The notes under the pieces are model-generated. The model was not told where the DNA came from, made no database searches, and saw only the letters and a list, made by a program, of their open reading frames with translations. This document shows, in pieces, positions 50,992 through 60,433 of a DNA stretch of 64,000 nucleotides. Made by a program: the position numbers and the translations under genes. The stretch is from NCBI RefSeq assembly GCF_000473205.1, contig NZ_KI421507.1:1776482-1840481 (forward strand), given 5' to 3'. How positions within the stretch are numbered: position 1 is the stretch's first letter; each line of letters begins with the position of its first letter. The stretch comes from Pseudophaeobacter arcticus DSM 23566 (GTDB lineage Bacteria > Pseudomonadota > Alphaproteobacteria > Rhodobacterales > Rhodobacteraceae).

Positions 50992-53900
50992 ATGTGGGAA
51001 GTGATCGTGGATCAGATCGAAGCCATTGACTTGACCGTCGTCCAGCGCGAGGGCCGCCTGACTGCCGACCTGCGTATGGGTGAAAACGTGACTTCCGGCG
51101 TCGCACTGCCGGACTTGCCCGACGGCGCCGTCGGCGATCTCAGGTGGTTGCTCGAGGATTACCCTCGTCTTCCACCCGGGGTGGCTAGGTTCGCTGCGGA
51201 AGACGCCGAGAACCGGCTGATCGCTTTTGGCCGGGAACTGGGCACCTGCCTAGACCCAGTTCTGAAGGTGGCGTTGGAACAGGGCGCATCGTATGATCAA
51301 TTGCAACTCAGGATTTCTGACGACGCTGGTCACACACGCCATTGGCCGTGGGAGTTGATCTCTACCGAAGAAGGCGAGCTGGGCTTCTTACTTGGCGCGA
51401 TCCTGCGCAACCCGGCGAAACAAGCCACGCAACCACCAGCGGCCCCGACTCCAAGGCCCATAGACGCTCAGCACCCGCTGCGGGTACTCTACGTCATCTC
51501 ACGACCGCGATCGACCGAGGATGTACCGTTTCGCTGCGTTGCCAGCCGGGTGCTGAAGGCGATTGAGGGCACGGCGGTTCAACTAGACATCCTAAGGCCC
51601 CCGGCAATCGAGGCCCTCGAGGAAAGACTCGCCGCGGCACGTGAGGAAGGCACCCCTTATGATGTCGTTCACTTTGATGGCCATGGCGAACTGGTCGAGA
51701 CCATGACAGGACCGCGTGGGGTCATCCTTTTCGAGGATAGCTCGCGCAAGAAAGCGCGCCACGTAGATGCCAGACGCATTGCGCGCATTCTCGAACGCGG
51801 CGCGGTGCGGGCGCTAATCCTCAATGCGTGCCACTCAGGTGGCACGCTGATGATCAAACCCGCAGTGGAAGAAGAGGCAAGTCAGATGCGCGCCGTGGCC
51901 TCCTTTGCGGAAAGCGTCGCCGCCCATGCCTCAGTCGACGTCGTCGCGATGTCTCATGCCGTCTTCGTAAACACAGCTGCGCATATTGTTGATGACATCT
52001 TCGGATGCCTTGCCAAAGGTGCGCCGGTATCGCAGGCGGTGCGCTACGCCCGGCGGCGGTGGTCGGCGGGTGCCGCCAGCCGCAGCCCCGGAATAGGCCA
52101 CGCAATCATCCGTACTTTTGGCCAAGTGGCCTTGCATCCGTCGCCCGCAAGCCTTCCACCGTACAGGCCATTTCAGATCGACAATAGCGCGACACCAGCG
52201 CATCCTGATTTGCCTAGAGTCTTCCACGCACCTCAAAGGCTGCTCGGAACTGACGACACGGTCTTGTCGTTAGAAAAGGCGTTGGTGGAAGGCGGCCATG
52301 TCCTGTTGACCGGCCTCAAGGGATCGGGCCGAACGTCGACGCTGCTTGAATTCGGGCGCTGGCTGGCGGCAACGCGTTTTGTTCAGGCCGATCGTATCGG
52401 TTATGTCGACCTTGGCACAACGGAAAGCGCCGAACAGGCCCTGGACATACTCGCCTCCGACCGTTCCCGTGTTCTGCTTGTCGATCATGCCGAATGCATC
52501 CATGGCAGCCTGTTGATGAAGCAACCCGCATGGACATCGCAAATGCTAGCCCGTCTCGGCCAAGTTCTCGACGCCGCATCGGAAGAGAACCGGCAAGTGA
52601 TCTTCGCCGCGCACGCGTCTATTGCCGATGTAGGAAATCTGACCACGGAGCCGATCCGGCCGCTTGAACTCGACGACATGCTGGGTTTGGCCGAGGATAT
52701 TCTGGATCAGCCCGACGCTGGCGTCGCGCTTCTCTGGAGCGCAGGGCACCCGGGCAGCCTCGACGTTTTGCGCCGCTATGCTGCCGAAGACTGGTTCGCA
52801 AATGCCAAGCACACACTCGACCTGTTGAAAGAGCTTTCCAGTGGCCTTTTCATTGAAGTGACACCCCCGCTCGATGATATGACACCGCTGCTAATAAAGA
52901 ACGGCATGGCGATTACCCCCAATGACATCGCGCCACTGTGGTTGATCTCCCAGTTTCAAGGCTGCTTCGTGTTTCCCCACCGAAGCTACGGTGTAGAGCA
53001 CGCGGCGCGAAATTTTCGCGGTTCATACCTCGCGATCTTCGAGCCGGAAAATCGCCCGATGGAACTTCTGTCTAAGCTCCAAGACGCAGGGCTTGTCAAT
53101 TGGCATGGAACGCAAAGCCTTTGGCTGCATCCGCTTCTTCCCTGCGTTGTACCAAGCCCCTATACGGCCGATGGCTACCGAACCGAAGACGGGCGCACTG
53201 CGCTCACCAACATCGCAACCTTCTTCTCCGGAATGCTAGTCTGGGCCGACCCAGAACGATCAAGTCCCGCGCCCGAACCGAAAGGCTGCTACCCGGCGGG
53301 ACCTTGGGGCATACCGTCCCTTCTGCGGGGCTGGCACATCGTATCGGGCGAGCTGGGTATAAGCCACGAGCGGATGGTCGAACTGGTCAGGCGGTTACGG
53401 CTTCGGCTGCTCGAAATCGGTGCGGAAGGCGTTTGGCTCGAAGTGCTGACGCGCACTTTCGCGGTCTTCAGAGAATACCCTCCAGAAAACAGGGAACACG
53501 ATCCGACAGCTTCGTTGGGATTCCTCGCATTGCTGGGCGACGAAGCCGAACGTACTGGCGACAACTCAATGCTTCGCGACGCAGCTTTTGCGCAGGCCGA
53601 CCTCGCCGCCCAGGTCGATTGGAACGCCGCAGACGACGGTCAAAAAAGTCAAGAATACGCCGAAATGCTAAACCGTGCGACACGCTTGGATGCCGCGATG
53701 CGTACGGGCCGGGCACTCCTGCGGGGGGATCATGCCGCCGCGCGCACCGCGTTCGAACAGGCGCTCGAAATTGCGGATTACGATATGCTGAAACGGGTTC
53801 GTCCGCTTCTCGAGCTGACCAAGCTGTTGCGCACCAGCCAGAGCGAGTACGACTTGCCCCAGGCATTAGACTATGGTGAAGAAGCCGTAGAGATCACGAC

Positions 53901-54369
53901 GGATCTGCTTCGCATGAGGATGATAGATCCGGGACTTCACAGCTATGCGGCGCTCAGCACCTCAAACGTGTATATCGATATCGTGACTGCGCCCGACGAT
54001 GATTTTCCAGAGGGGAAGGACAGAGGAGAGTTTCTCGGCGAACAAAGCCTGAAATACGCCGCCTCTGATGGGCAGCGTGCCCGCTCCAGCCTGAACCTTT
54101 CGAACTGGCGACGAATGCGTAATCGCCCGGCTGAGGCGGCCGAGCTCTTGATTGAGTCGGCGTCACTGTTTGAAGCTTCAGGCGAACGATCTTTCGTAGG
54201 AGCCACTCTTCTCATGTATGCTAGAGCTTTGGCGGAAAGTGGAAAATCCGATGATGCCGTGGCTGCGACCAAGCGCGCCGAGAGCGTATTTCGCACGCTT
54301 GGCGACGATGTAAATGTCAGAGCCTCGGAGTTGCTCCGCGAAGAAATTCTGCAATCCGGAACAGACTGA
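50992..54369 (+). CDS. CHAT (caspase-like) protease - STAND NTPase - TPR protein
   Basis: 1125 residues. An N-terminal domain (1-140) precedes a CHAT protease domain (about 160-380). The catalytic dyad is His231 in VVHFDGHGE and Cys280 in LILNACHSGGT. A STAND-type NTPase follows (about 415-700): the P-loop is GLKGSGRTS (Arg where Lys is expected) and the Walker B is RVLLVDHAE. The C-terminal third is helical and repeat-like (TPR-type, e.g. TAFEQALEIADYDML). The plan, effector-STAND-sensor repeats, is that of bacterial NLR-like defence proteins that trigger proteolysis and cell death on phage sensing. GTGGAG precedes ATG 50992. Confidence 0.88.
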   Translation: MWEVIVDQIEAIDLTVVQREGRLTADLRMGENVTSGVALPDLPDGAVGDLRWLLEDYPRLPPGVARFAAEDAENRLIAFGRELGTCLDPVLKVALEQGASYDQLQLRISDDAGHTRHWPWELISTEEGELGFLLGAILRNPAKQATQPPAAPTPRPIDAQHPLRVLYVISRPRSTEDVPFRCVASRVLKAIEGTAVQLDILRPPAIEALEERLAAAREEGTPYDVVHFDGHGELVETMTGPRGVILFEDSSRKKARHVDARRIARILERGAVRALILNACHSGGTLMIKPAVEEEASQMRAVASFAESVAAHASVDVVAMSHAVFVNTAAHIVDDIFGCLAKGAPVSQAVRYARRRWSAGAASRSPGIGHAIIRTFGQVALHPSPASLPPYRPFQIDNSATPAHPDLPRVFHAPQRLLGTDDTVLSLEKALVEGGHVLLTGLKGSGRTSTLLEFGRWLAATRFVQADRIGYVDLGTTESAEQALDILASDRSRVLLVDHAECIHGSLLMKQPAWTSQMLARLGQVLDAASEENRQVIFAAHASIADVGNLTTEPIRPLELDDMLGLAEDILDQPDAGVALLWSAGHPGSLDVLRRYAAEDWFANAKHTLDLLKELSSGLFIEVTPPLDDMTPLLIKNGMAITPNDIAPLWLISQFQGCFVFPHRSYGVEHAARNFRGSYLAIFEPENRPMELLSKLQDAGLVNWHGTQSLWLHPLLPCVVPSPYTADGYRTEDGRTALTNIATFFSGMLVWADPERSSPAPEPKGCYPAGPWGIPSLLRGWHIVSGELGISHERMVELVRRLRLRLLEIGAEGVWLEVLTRTFAVFREYPPENREHDPTASLGFLALLGDEAERTGDNSMLRDAAFAQADLAAQVDWNAADDGQKSQEYAEMLNRATRLDAAMRTGRALLRGDHAAARTAFEQALEIADYDMLKRVRPLLELTKLLRTSQSEYDLPQALDYGEEAVEITTDLLRMRMIDPGLHSYAALSTSNVYIDIVTAPDDDFPEGKDRGEFLGEQSLKYAASDGQRARSSLNLSNWRRMRNRPAEAAELLIESASLFEASGERSFVGATLLMYARALAESGKSDDAVAATKRAESVFRTLGDDVNVRASELLREEILQSGTD

Positions 54370-54663
54370 CTTGCAATGCACGGCTCTTTCAATTCGATTT
54401 ACCAGCTCCCGTAAAGTTAGGTGGAAGTGAAGGTTTCGAAGTTGATCAAACGAACCACGCAAAGAGCTGACCTACCAAATGTTCGCAGCAAGCTGAAGTC
54501 TACACTAGTGGCTGCGACGGGAACGTTTACCGCGTTATGTTATTTCAGCGGCGAGCTACCCAGCACACTCGGCCCATAACTGCCAATTAGTCGCGTTCGT
54601 GCATATGTCTGCTTTGTATCAATTTCAGAGAATGCCTTTGCGGCGAACGGCACCCGCAAGATG

Positions 54664-57600
54664 TCATTCGCCGTCTTCCACGTCAGGGTTTGAAAAATGT
54701 ATGGGCCAAGGGCGACCCGATGATAAGTCAGGATGGCGTGGTTCAGATTCTGGCGCACTATACCTGTCACGGGCTTTGTCGATCTCCGTAAGGCAACGAG
54801 CGGCTGGGTCGTTTTTGCCTCCTTCGACCGTGAGAGCTAGCAGCTCTTTACGCAGCAACGTCGATGGCACAGGCACGACTTCATAGGCGCCGCGCCAATC
54901 CTCAGATGGGACGCGGGTAGTCACGGCGACTTCGACAGACCGCCAGCCCAGGAAGGATCGCTTTGTCGCGATTTCACATTTGACAAGCAGCAGTATATCG
55001 TCCGGCGACGGATGCTGGGCCAAGCTGCGAGCGAGTAGAGCTTGTTCGTTGTTTCTTGGTCCATCCAAGAGCAGGTCATGCACGTAGGCACGCGTGTCGG
55101 GATTATCCCGGAGCAGGTCCGCGAGCTCATCTCGCAGTCGCATTTGGTCATGCGTCTTTTCGTTGAGGTTTCCTGATAAGACCAGATCAACTATTCTCCG
55201 GGCCGAGGCATCGCCTCCGAAGTTCATGGCAGACTTCCGCCACTGGTAGTCCTGAAACAGACGTGGATCGTTTTCGGCTAGCTTGAATAGCACGCTCTGG
55301 CCGCCCTCAGGCGAAGAGAGGCAGATGTTACGGATCATTTCTTCAAGCATCCGCGGACTTCTATGAGCGTCCGGCAGGCTTGAGATGATTTTAGGTATCT
55401 GCGCGATTGGAGTTGCGAAGGGCAATAAACGCAGCCAATCTCGGAGCTGATAACCGTCACCGTCCGTCAGAATCCAAGCCTTCGTATTCGCCTCGTCAAT
55501 CGTTTCCTCGATTCCTGCCGCTATGAGGTCAATGGAGACTTCTTCTCCCGACAAGACAATGCTTAGGAGAAGCGCGGCGCGCGATTGACGCTCCGCAAGG
55601 GCAATCAGCTTTTCGAAAATTCCATTACAGTCGCCGTGTGGCAGGCGCGCGCCGACACAGCCGAGAACCACGGCGCGGTTCTGTTGCTCCTCCGTTGTGC
55701 CCTCTGCGATCAATGTTTCGACGGCAGTGAAAATCGCGTTCGCCTCAGGACAACTTTCTTCTGGCTTCGCCTGCCGCGCCGCACGTCGGGCGCTGACCCC
55801 TGAAAAATCCACGCCGCCTATAAGGCTGCGGTCTTCAGTCGGATCGTTCTCATTTATCCATTGGACGGCCAGGACGCGCGCGGCGTTTTTGCCGAAATGC
55901 TCGTCTGTCAGGTAGCTCGCCGCCACCTTGAATGTCTCTGGAGCGTGTATGGCGATCATTGCGGCTTGGTATTCGTGCGTGTGGGGATTCTGCGCTTCAC
56001 GCACCGAATTACTATCTCGCCATTTGCTTGCCTTCGCGGCCTCACGAAATTCATGATAGCGGCGCAAATTGTCATCCAGCAAGCGCTGGAGCGTCGGAAG
56101 TAATGTTGCTGCCGGCGCTTGCTGGATCATGCTGGCAATTGCCGCCTTGTCATAACGGGGAATATCGTCGGCCGCTAAGAGCCGGTCCGCCCAAGTTTGC
56201 GCCAGCTTGCCGATCATGTCCAAGTCGTCTGCATCGAACGGGCGCTCGCGACGCTCATTGGATGCGGGTCTCCATGAGAAAAGGGCGGCGAGGTGCGCTA
56301 GCTCTACATCTTTCGCCGCGTCAGACTTGGTGACAACGGCAGCCACAAGGCTTTCGCCTCGGGTAAGAGATAAGCGTCGCCGCAAGATGGAGTAACGATC
56401 GCTGGCCGCTCTATTGAAACTTCCATTTCCGTCGCGCAACTTGGATCGCACGTCAAGGTAGGCGTCAATCATCGCGCCCACCGCTTTGGGACCGAGAACT
56501 GATGCCGCTGCATTGGCCTTGTCATCGTACGAATTGGTTTCGGACAATGCGATTTTCAGCAGGTCGTCCTCTTCTAGCACAAGATGGCTAGCCGCAAGAA
56601 TGTCGTCCGCGCCATAAAACAGTTCGTGCCCGGCGCGCAGGCGATTAAGTACCGCCTCGGCAACTGCCTCGGGATAGCGCTCATTCAGTTCCCAAATCAA
56701 TCCGCGATGATTGTCCTCGCGCCCGTCGATATCGAGGCTTGTCAGAAACGCGATAATCTCGCTCGAGATGTCCTCAGACGGTTCTGTCCATATAAGATTA
56801 TTCAATCGCTCACCTGGCGATAGTCCAGCGGCCTTTTGCCTTTCACGGGCCATGGTTAGCCTTGCCTGGATTGCTGCATCGCCGATGCCCTCGATGTAAG
56901 ATTTCCGGACAAGTGAATCGTAAACTGAGTCGTCGGCGTCGCATAGGAGGTCAGACAGATGACGGTCGGCGCGACGGAAGGACAGGGCGTCGGCGACGCT
57001 AACCTTAACCTTGAGATCGGCGTCGGCTTTTGCCACGGCAGTTACGAGGTCGAGACCGTCCATTCCGCTGTTGCTGGCTATCTCTGACAAGACGTGTCTG
57101 CGCACGGAGGCCGGCAGACCTGCGAGCCGTTCTGCTGCGTCGTTTCCTAGCACTGACGGCCGAAATTTATCGACAGCCCGAAGAGCGCTGAGATGGATCT
57201 GATCGCTTTCGTGCGTAAGTTGTGGCCAGAGAAGATCAATGAATTCGGGCCGACCGGTCGAGATCATGAAGCGGAAGGCGCGATCCAGCTTGCCCGGCGT
57301 ATGCCAGCGCTGGAGACGCGATTGGACTTCACCAGCGACTGCGTTCCAGACTGCATCGTTGGCTCGGAAGATCATTTCCGCTGCGAGCATAGGGTCGACA
57401 CCCAAGGCGGCCAATATAGCGGTGGTGCAGGCCTTTTGCTGTGCCTCGTCACCCCGTGCGGTGCGCTCCACCGCGAAGAGTATTGCTTCCGTCCAAGGGC
57501 GGCGATCCAGCATTTCCGCTCGCAGTCTGTCCAGAGCGACAGGATCGTCTACTGCCATCGCTATCAGGCGCTCGACTTCATGAGAGGCGAACCATTCCTG

Positions 57601-59037
57601 AAATTGTTGGTGCTGGAATGAAATACCGGCAGTATCACCCGAACGAACCAGAACGTGCGCGCTGACAAGCGTATTGAGCAACTCGTTCGGTTGGATCGAC
57701 ACAAAGGATAACTGATCCGTCTCAACAAGGTTGCGGGAGACACTGTTAACCACCCTCCGAGCTGCCGTGTCGGTAACTGACGTGTTGGCATCGGCAGTCA
57801 TGGTGACTGCAAGGCGTTCGAGATATAGTTCTGGGAACCCCTCGGTCCCATCCATCAACGCCGCTCGACTTCCCGCGTCCTGCTCGAAAGCGGAAACGAA
57901 ACGCCGTAGCACTTCTTCTTTCGTAGTGGGGAATGGCTGACCATCAGGCAATGCCAGCAGCGAAGTCAGATAGAGCGGGATGGACACAAGTTCCCGCACC
58001 CCTGGTGATCGCCAGGCCTGATCGACCAACCTCTCCCCGGTCTCGCCCCGAATCTCGCGGGCAATGGCCATCTGCTGTTCACCACCGAGTGACAGCAAGT
58101 CGACCCGCGTTCCGCCGAAGGGAATGTCGAGCGCTTGCCGTCTGGTGGAAATGACCAACCCGAGTTCCGGCAGCTCCGCTTTGAGCCGGGTAATCTCGAC
58201 ACGGGCGCGCTCCCGCGCCGCACCATTCAGTTCGTTCCAGCCATCGAGCAGCAGCACCACGCCGGGCGCGCCAGCGGCTCGGTGAAGGTCAGTTTCTGAT
58301 ATTCCGGAATAAGTTGCGCGCTTCAGGACCGACCCGAGCAAGCTGTCTTGTAATGTGGCCCATTCTCCAAGAGGAACTATGATTGGCGACCCGGCTTGGG
58401 CATTTACCACACCATTGGCGAGCTGGAAGATCGTGGTTGTCTTTCCCATGCCGGGAGCGGCAACAAGGATGAGGTCTTCAAACGTAGTGACCGCTTTTGC
58501 CAGTGCGTCGGTGCTGAGAGGGTCTCTGATCTGGTCGATTTTTAGCGTGAGCGGGATTGTACTCGATGGCCAAGTATCTGCCTTTCGAAACACCGCCAGA
58601 TCAGCTGTTGCGGCCTGCTTCAACCGTGCGCGCAGCTCCTCATCGGTTGGTATAGTTGGAGCAGGCGGGAAGGGCACCTTTTCAACTATGCTGCGCCAAG
58701 TGGCCTCATTCGCTTGCCGCTTCCACTCGATGAGCAGCTTTTCAGTGAAATACGGGTCCTTCGAGTCTATCGCCTTGGCGCAATCCTTGCAGAGCCAGAT
58801 GCCGTTGTTGAGCGACTTCCGTTCGTCACTCGTCAGACTTGCGTTATATCGCGGTCCACCGGGGGCGGCTGCGGTGATATGTGAAGCCTCACCTATGCTG
58901 ATCGTGGTTTTTCCATCGGAACTGGCCGCGCTCGTGATCCCGCGACACGAAGGGTTCGAACAATGATGCCCCGATTGCTTTTCGAGAAGCCGCTTAGTCG
59001 GTGCGGAGAATTCGTCTCTGTTTGTGTTCTTAGCCAT
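54664..59037 (-). CDS. HNH-NACHT STAND protein (bNACHT-like defence protein)
   Basis: 1457 residues. The N-terminus is an HNH-type nuclease/zinc domain: Cys26 and Cys31 (CSNPSC), His53 (ASHI), the NNGIWLCKDCAKAID segment with Cys83 and Cys86, then EWKRQANEA. The NACHT NTPase follows: Walker A at 193-200 (AAPGMGKT), Walker B VVLLLDGWNEL near 265, sensor LVISTRRQA. After it come a helical lid (FQHQQFQEWFASHEVERLI) and about 900 residues of helical, HEAT/TPR-like repeats for ligand sensing. The HNH effector would cut nucleic acid on activation. It is convergent with the CHAT gene, with 294 bases between them. Confidence 0.9.
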   Translation of the reverse strand: MAKNTNRDEFSAPTKRLLEKQSGHHCSNPSCRGITSAASSDGKTTISIGEASHITAAAPGGPRYNASLTSDERKSLNNGIWLCKDCAKAIDSKDPYFTEKLLIEWKRQANEATWRSIVEKVPFPPAPTIPTDEELRARLKQAATADLAVFRKADTWPSSTIPLTLKIDQIRDPLSTDALAKAVTTFEDLILVAAPGMGKTTTIFQLANGVVNAQAGSPIIVPLGEWATLQDSLLGSVLKRATYSGISETDLHRAAGAPGVVLLLDGWNELNGAARERARVEITRLKAELPELGLVISTRRQALDIPFGGTRVDLLSLGGEQQMAIAREIRGETGERLVDQAWRSPGVRELVSIPLYLTSLLALPDGQPFPTTKEEVLRRFVSAFEQDAGSRAALMDGTEGFPELYLERLAVTMTADANTSVTDTAARRVVNSVSRNLVETDQLSFVSIQPNELLNTLVSAHVLVRSGDTAGISFQHQQFQEWFASHEVERLIAMAVDDPVALDRLRAEMLDRRPWTEAILFAVERTARGDEAQQKACTTAILAALGVDPMLAAEMIFRANDAVWNAVAGEVQSRLQRWHTPGKLDRAFRFMISTGRPEFIDLLWPQLTHESDQIHLSALRAVDKFRPSVLGNDAAERLAGLPASVRRHVLSEIASNSGMDGLDLVTAVAKADADLKVKVSVADALSFRRADRHLSDLLCDADDSVYDSLVRKSYIEGIGDAAIQARLTMARERQKAAGLSPGERLNNLIWTEPSEDISSEIIAFLTSLDIDGREDNHRGLIWELNERYPEAVAEAVLNRLRAGHELFYGADDILAASHLVLEEDDLLKIALSETNSYDDKANAAASVLGPKAVGAMIDAYLDVRSKLRDGNGSFNRAASDRYSILRRRLSLTRGESLVAAVVTKSDAAKDVELAHLAALFSWRPASNERRERPFDADDLDMIGKLAQTWADRLLAADDIPRYDKAAIASMIQQAPAATLLPTLQRLLDDNLRRYHEFREAAKASKWRDSNSVREAQNPHTHEYQAAMIAIHAPETFKVAASYLTDEHFGKNAARVLAVQWINENDPTEDRSLIGGVDFSGVSARRAARQAKPEESCPEANAIFTAVETLIAEGTTEEQQNRAVVLGCVGARLPHGDCNGIFEKLIALAERQSRAALLLSIVLSGEEVSIDLIAAGIEETIDEANTKAWILTDGDGYQLRDWLRLLPFATPIAQIPKIISSLPDAHRSPRMLEEMIRNICLSSPEGGQSVLFKLAENDPRLFQDYQWRKSAMNFGGDASARRIVDLVLSGNLNEKTHDQMRLRDELADLLRDNPDTRAYVHDLLLDGPRNNEQALLARSLAQHPSPDDILLLVKCEIATKRSFLGWRSVEVAVTTRVPSEDWRGAYEVVPVPSTLLRKELLALTVEGGKNDPAARCLTEIDKARDRYSAPESEPRHPDLSSGRPWPIHFSNPDVEDGE

Positions 59038-59330
59038 CGATCAGCACTTTTTATCGGTTTCGCAACCGCGGGAGGAATCACATTTCGTTAGCAACGTATC
59101 CTGCCGTCGCAGATTGTGCACGGGACGCGTCGTATCTGCCTTCGCCAATTCTCTCCATGTATTGAGACACGAGGCTTTGCAAACGTCCGCTTCCGCTTGA
59201 AGCACTAAAAACAGCCAAGCCGGAATCGGCGTCAAACCTGTCATTCGTCCTTGCCGCAGCGAACTTCTGCTTCCCGCCCCCCGTGTCGGTGCCTGGCGCC
59301 ATGCTGCGCCTTACACGAATGTCGTGAAAG

Positions 59331-60405
59331 GGCTGACAGCAGCCGCTAGCGCCATTTGGGACTGAGCTGCTGACGCTCGTCGCGAGCCCGACCAAAGAAG
59401 TATAGCGATGCCCATTTTGAAACCTGTCCGGGAGCGCGCCGCCCGCGTTCTGTGTAAGTTGGAAGTCCTTGAACCAAAACACAATGGAGGGGCGCCCATG
59501 TGGCGCTCTTTCCTCCCCGAGGTCGGCGCAGCTCTGAGGGCAATGCTACGGCCCTAAAGTTGGGAAGAATTGAAGGGCGTACCCTAAGAGCTCGGCTCCG
59601 AGCACTTTAAAGCCTCTTTAAACGACCTTTAAAGAACTCGGCAGACGGACATTTCAAACGGTTCGGGATGCGCTATAACCGAGTTTGAAATAGGAAGTGT
59701 CCCGTACTGCAATGCGAAGTGTCCCAAAATCACCTCGAGATTGGCACCAAAGGTGGGCGGCCTCGGGTCCAGTTCTGGCATATAAAACAGGGCGTTCGTC
59801 TAGAAAAATTTGCTGCAATGGGTGTTAGGAGACACTTGATATTGCAGTAACCGGAAGAGCCCGGATGAAGCCGGAAGATACCGGATGAAGCCTTGTGTAA
59901 AAGGGCTTTTAAGAGGGATTAAAGGCGTTTGAAGACCTAGAGCGTTTGTCTTTCAAAGACGACCGAAATCGCTCAAACTGAGACAACAGGCGTTTTTGAG
60001 ACACTTCACCTTTCAAACTCCCCTCCCCGACTACGGCCCCTAAAAATAGCGCCTCGCGGGCCCGAGGCGTCCAGCAAAGGTCATTTTCTCTACTTCCGAA
60101 CTAGGAACTAAGCAGCGTTGAGGCGTTCCCCTTCCTAGAAAGGGATTTTGTTATTGGTGACAATCTCTTGATCAATTTTGGCAAGGCTGAACCGCGCTGC
60201 GAACTAGGAACAGATTCTGGCCGTGTGAACGGGGTACTCTTTCCCCTGCCCTGCAGCACCAAGTAGAACGGTAGTTCTGCAAATTTACGAATGCTGCCGT
60301 TCTGGGGCGAAATCAGATCAGAACCACTGAGGTGCAATGCGTCAAACCCAAATTCACTGCAGCAGCAAAGATACAGAACGTGCGAACTCACGCATTGCGG
60401 ACAAA
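59331..60405 (+). repeat. 1.1-kb dispersed repeat, copy C (right flank of accessory region)
   Basis: Direct repeat of copy B (21801-22911) with the same boundaries. It differs by scattered substitutions and a deletion near 59820 that removes the two AAGTGTCCCGC motifs present in B (B reads CAATGGGAAGTGTCCC..., C reads CAATGGGTGTTAGGAG). It keeps the small frame at 59408-59557. Frames on the minus strand across 60101-60412 are shared with copy B but accumulate frame-breaking differences, so they are not called as genes. Confidence 0.93.
59408..59557 (+). CDS. Small conserved frame inside repeat copy C
   Basis: 49 codons from ATG: PILKPVRERAARVLCKLEVL, then EPKHNGGAPMWRSFLPEVGA and ALRAMLRP. 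Relative to copy B there is one in-frame three-base indel and several silent changes (AAG/AAA, TTG/CTG, CTC/CTG, CCC/CCG, TAA/TGA), plus a few replacements in the first half. Frame retention in both copies suggests the peptide is or was translated. Confidence 0.45.
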   Translation: MPILKPVRERAARVLCKLEVLEPKHNGGAPMWRSFLPEVGAALRAMLRP

Positions 60406-60433
60406 GCGCCAACGCGCTGCGGCTGCGCCAATG

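Noticed and set aside
60101..60412. 103-codon minus-strand frame in repeat copy C, similar to one at 22658-22897 in copy B
   Set aside because: The similarity comes from the DNA repeat itself. The differences between copies are not biased to silent sites and the frames end differently.
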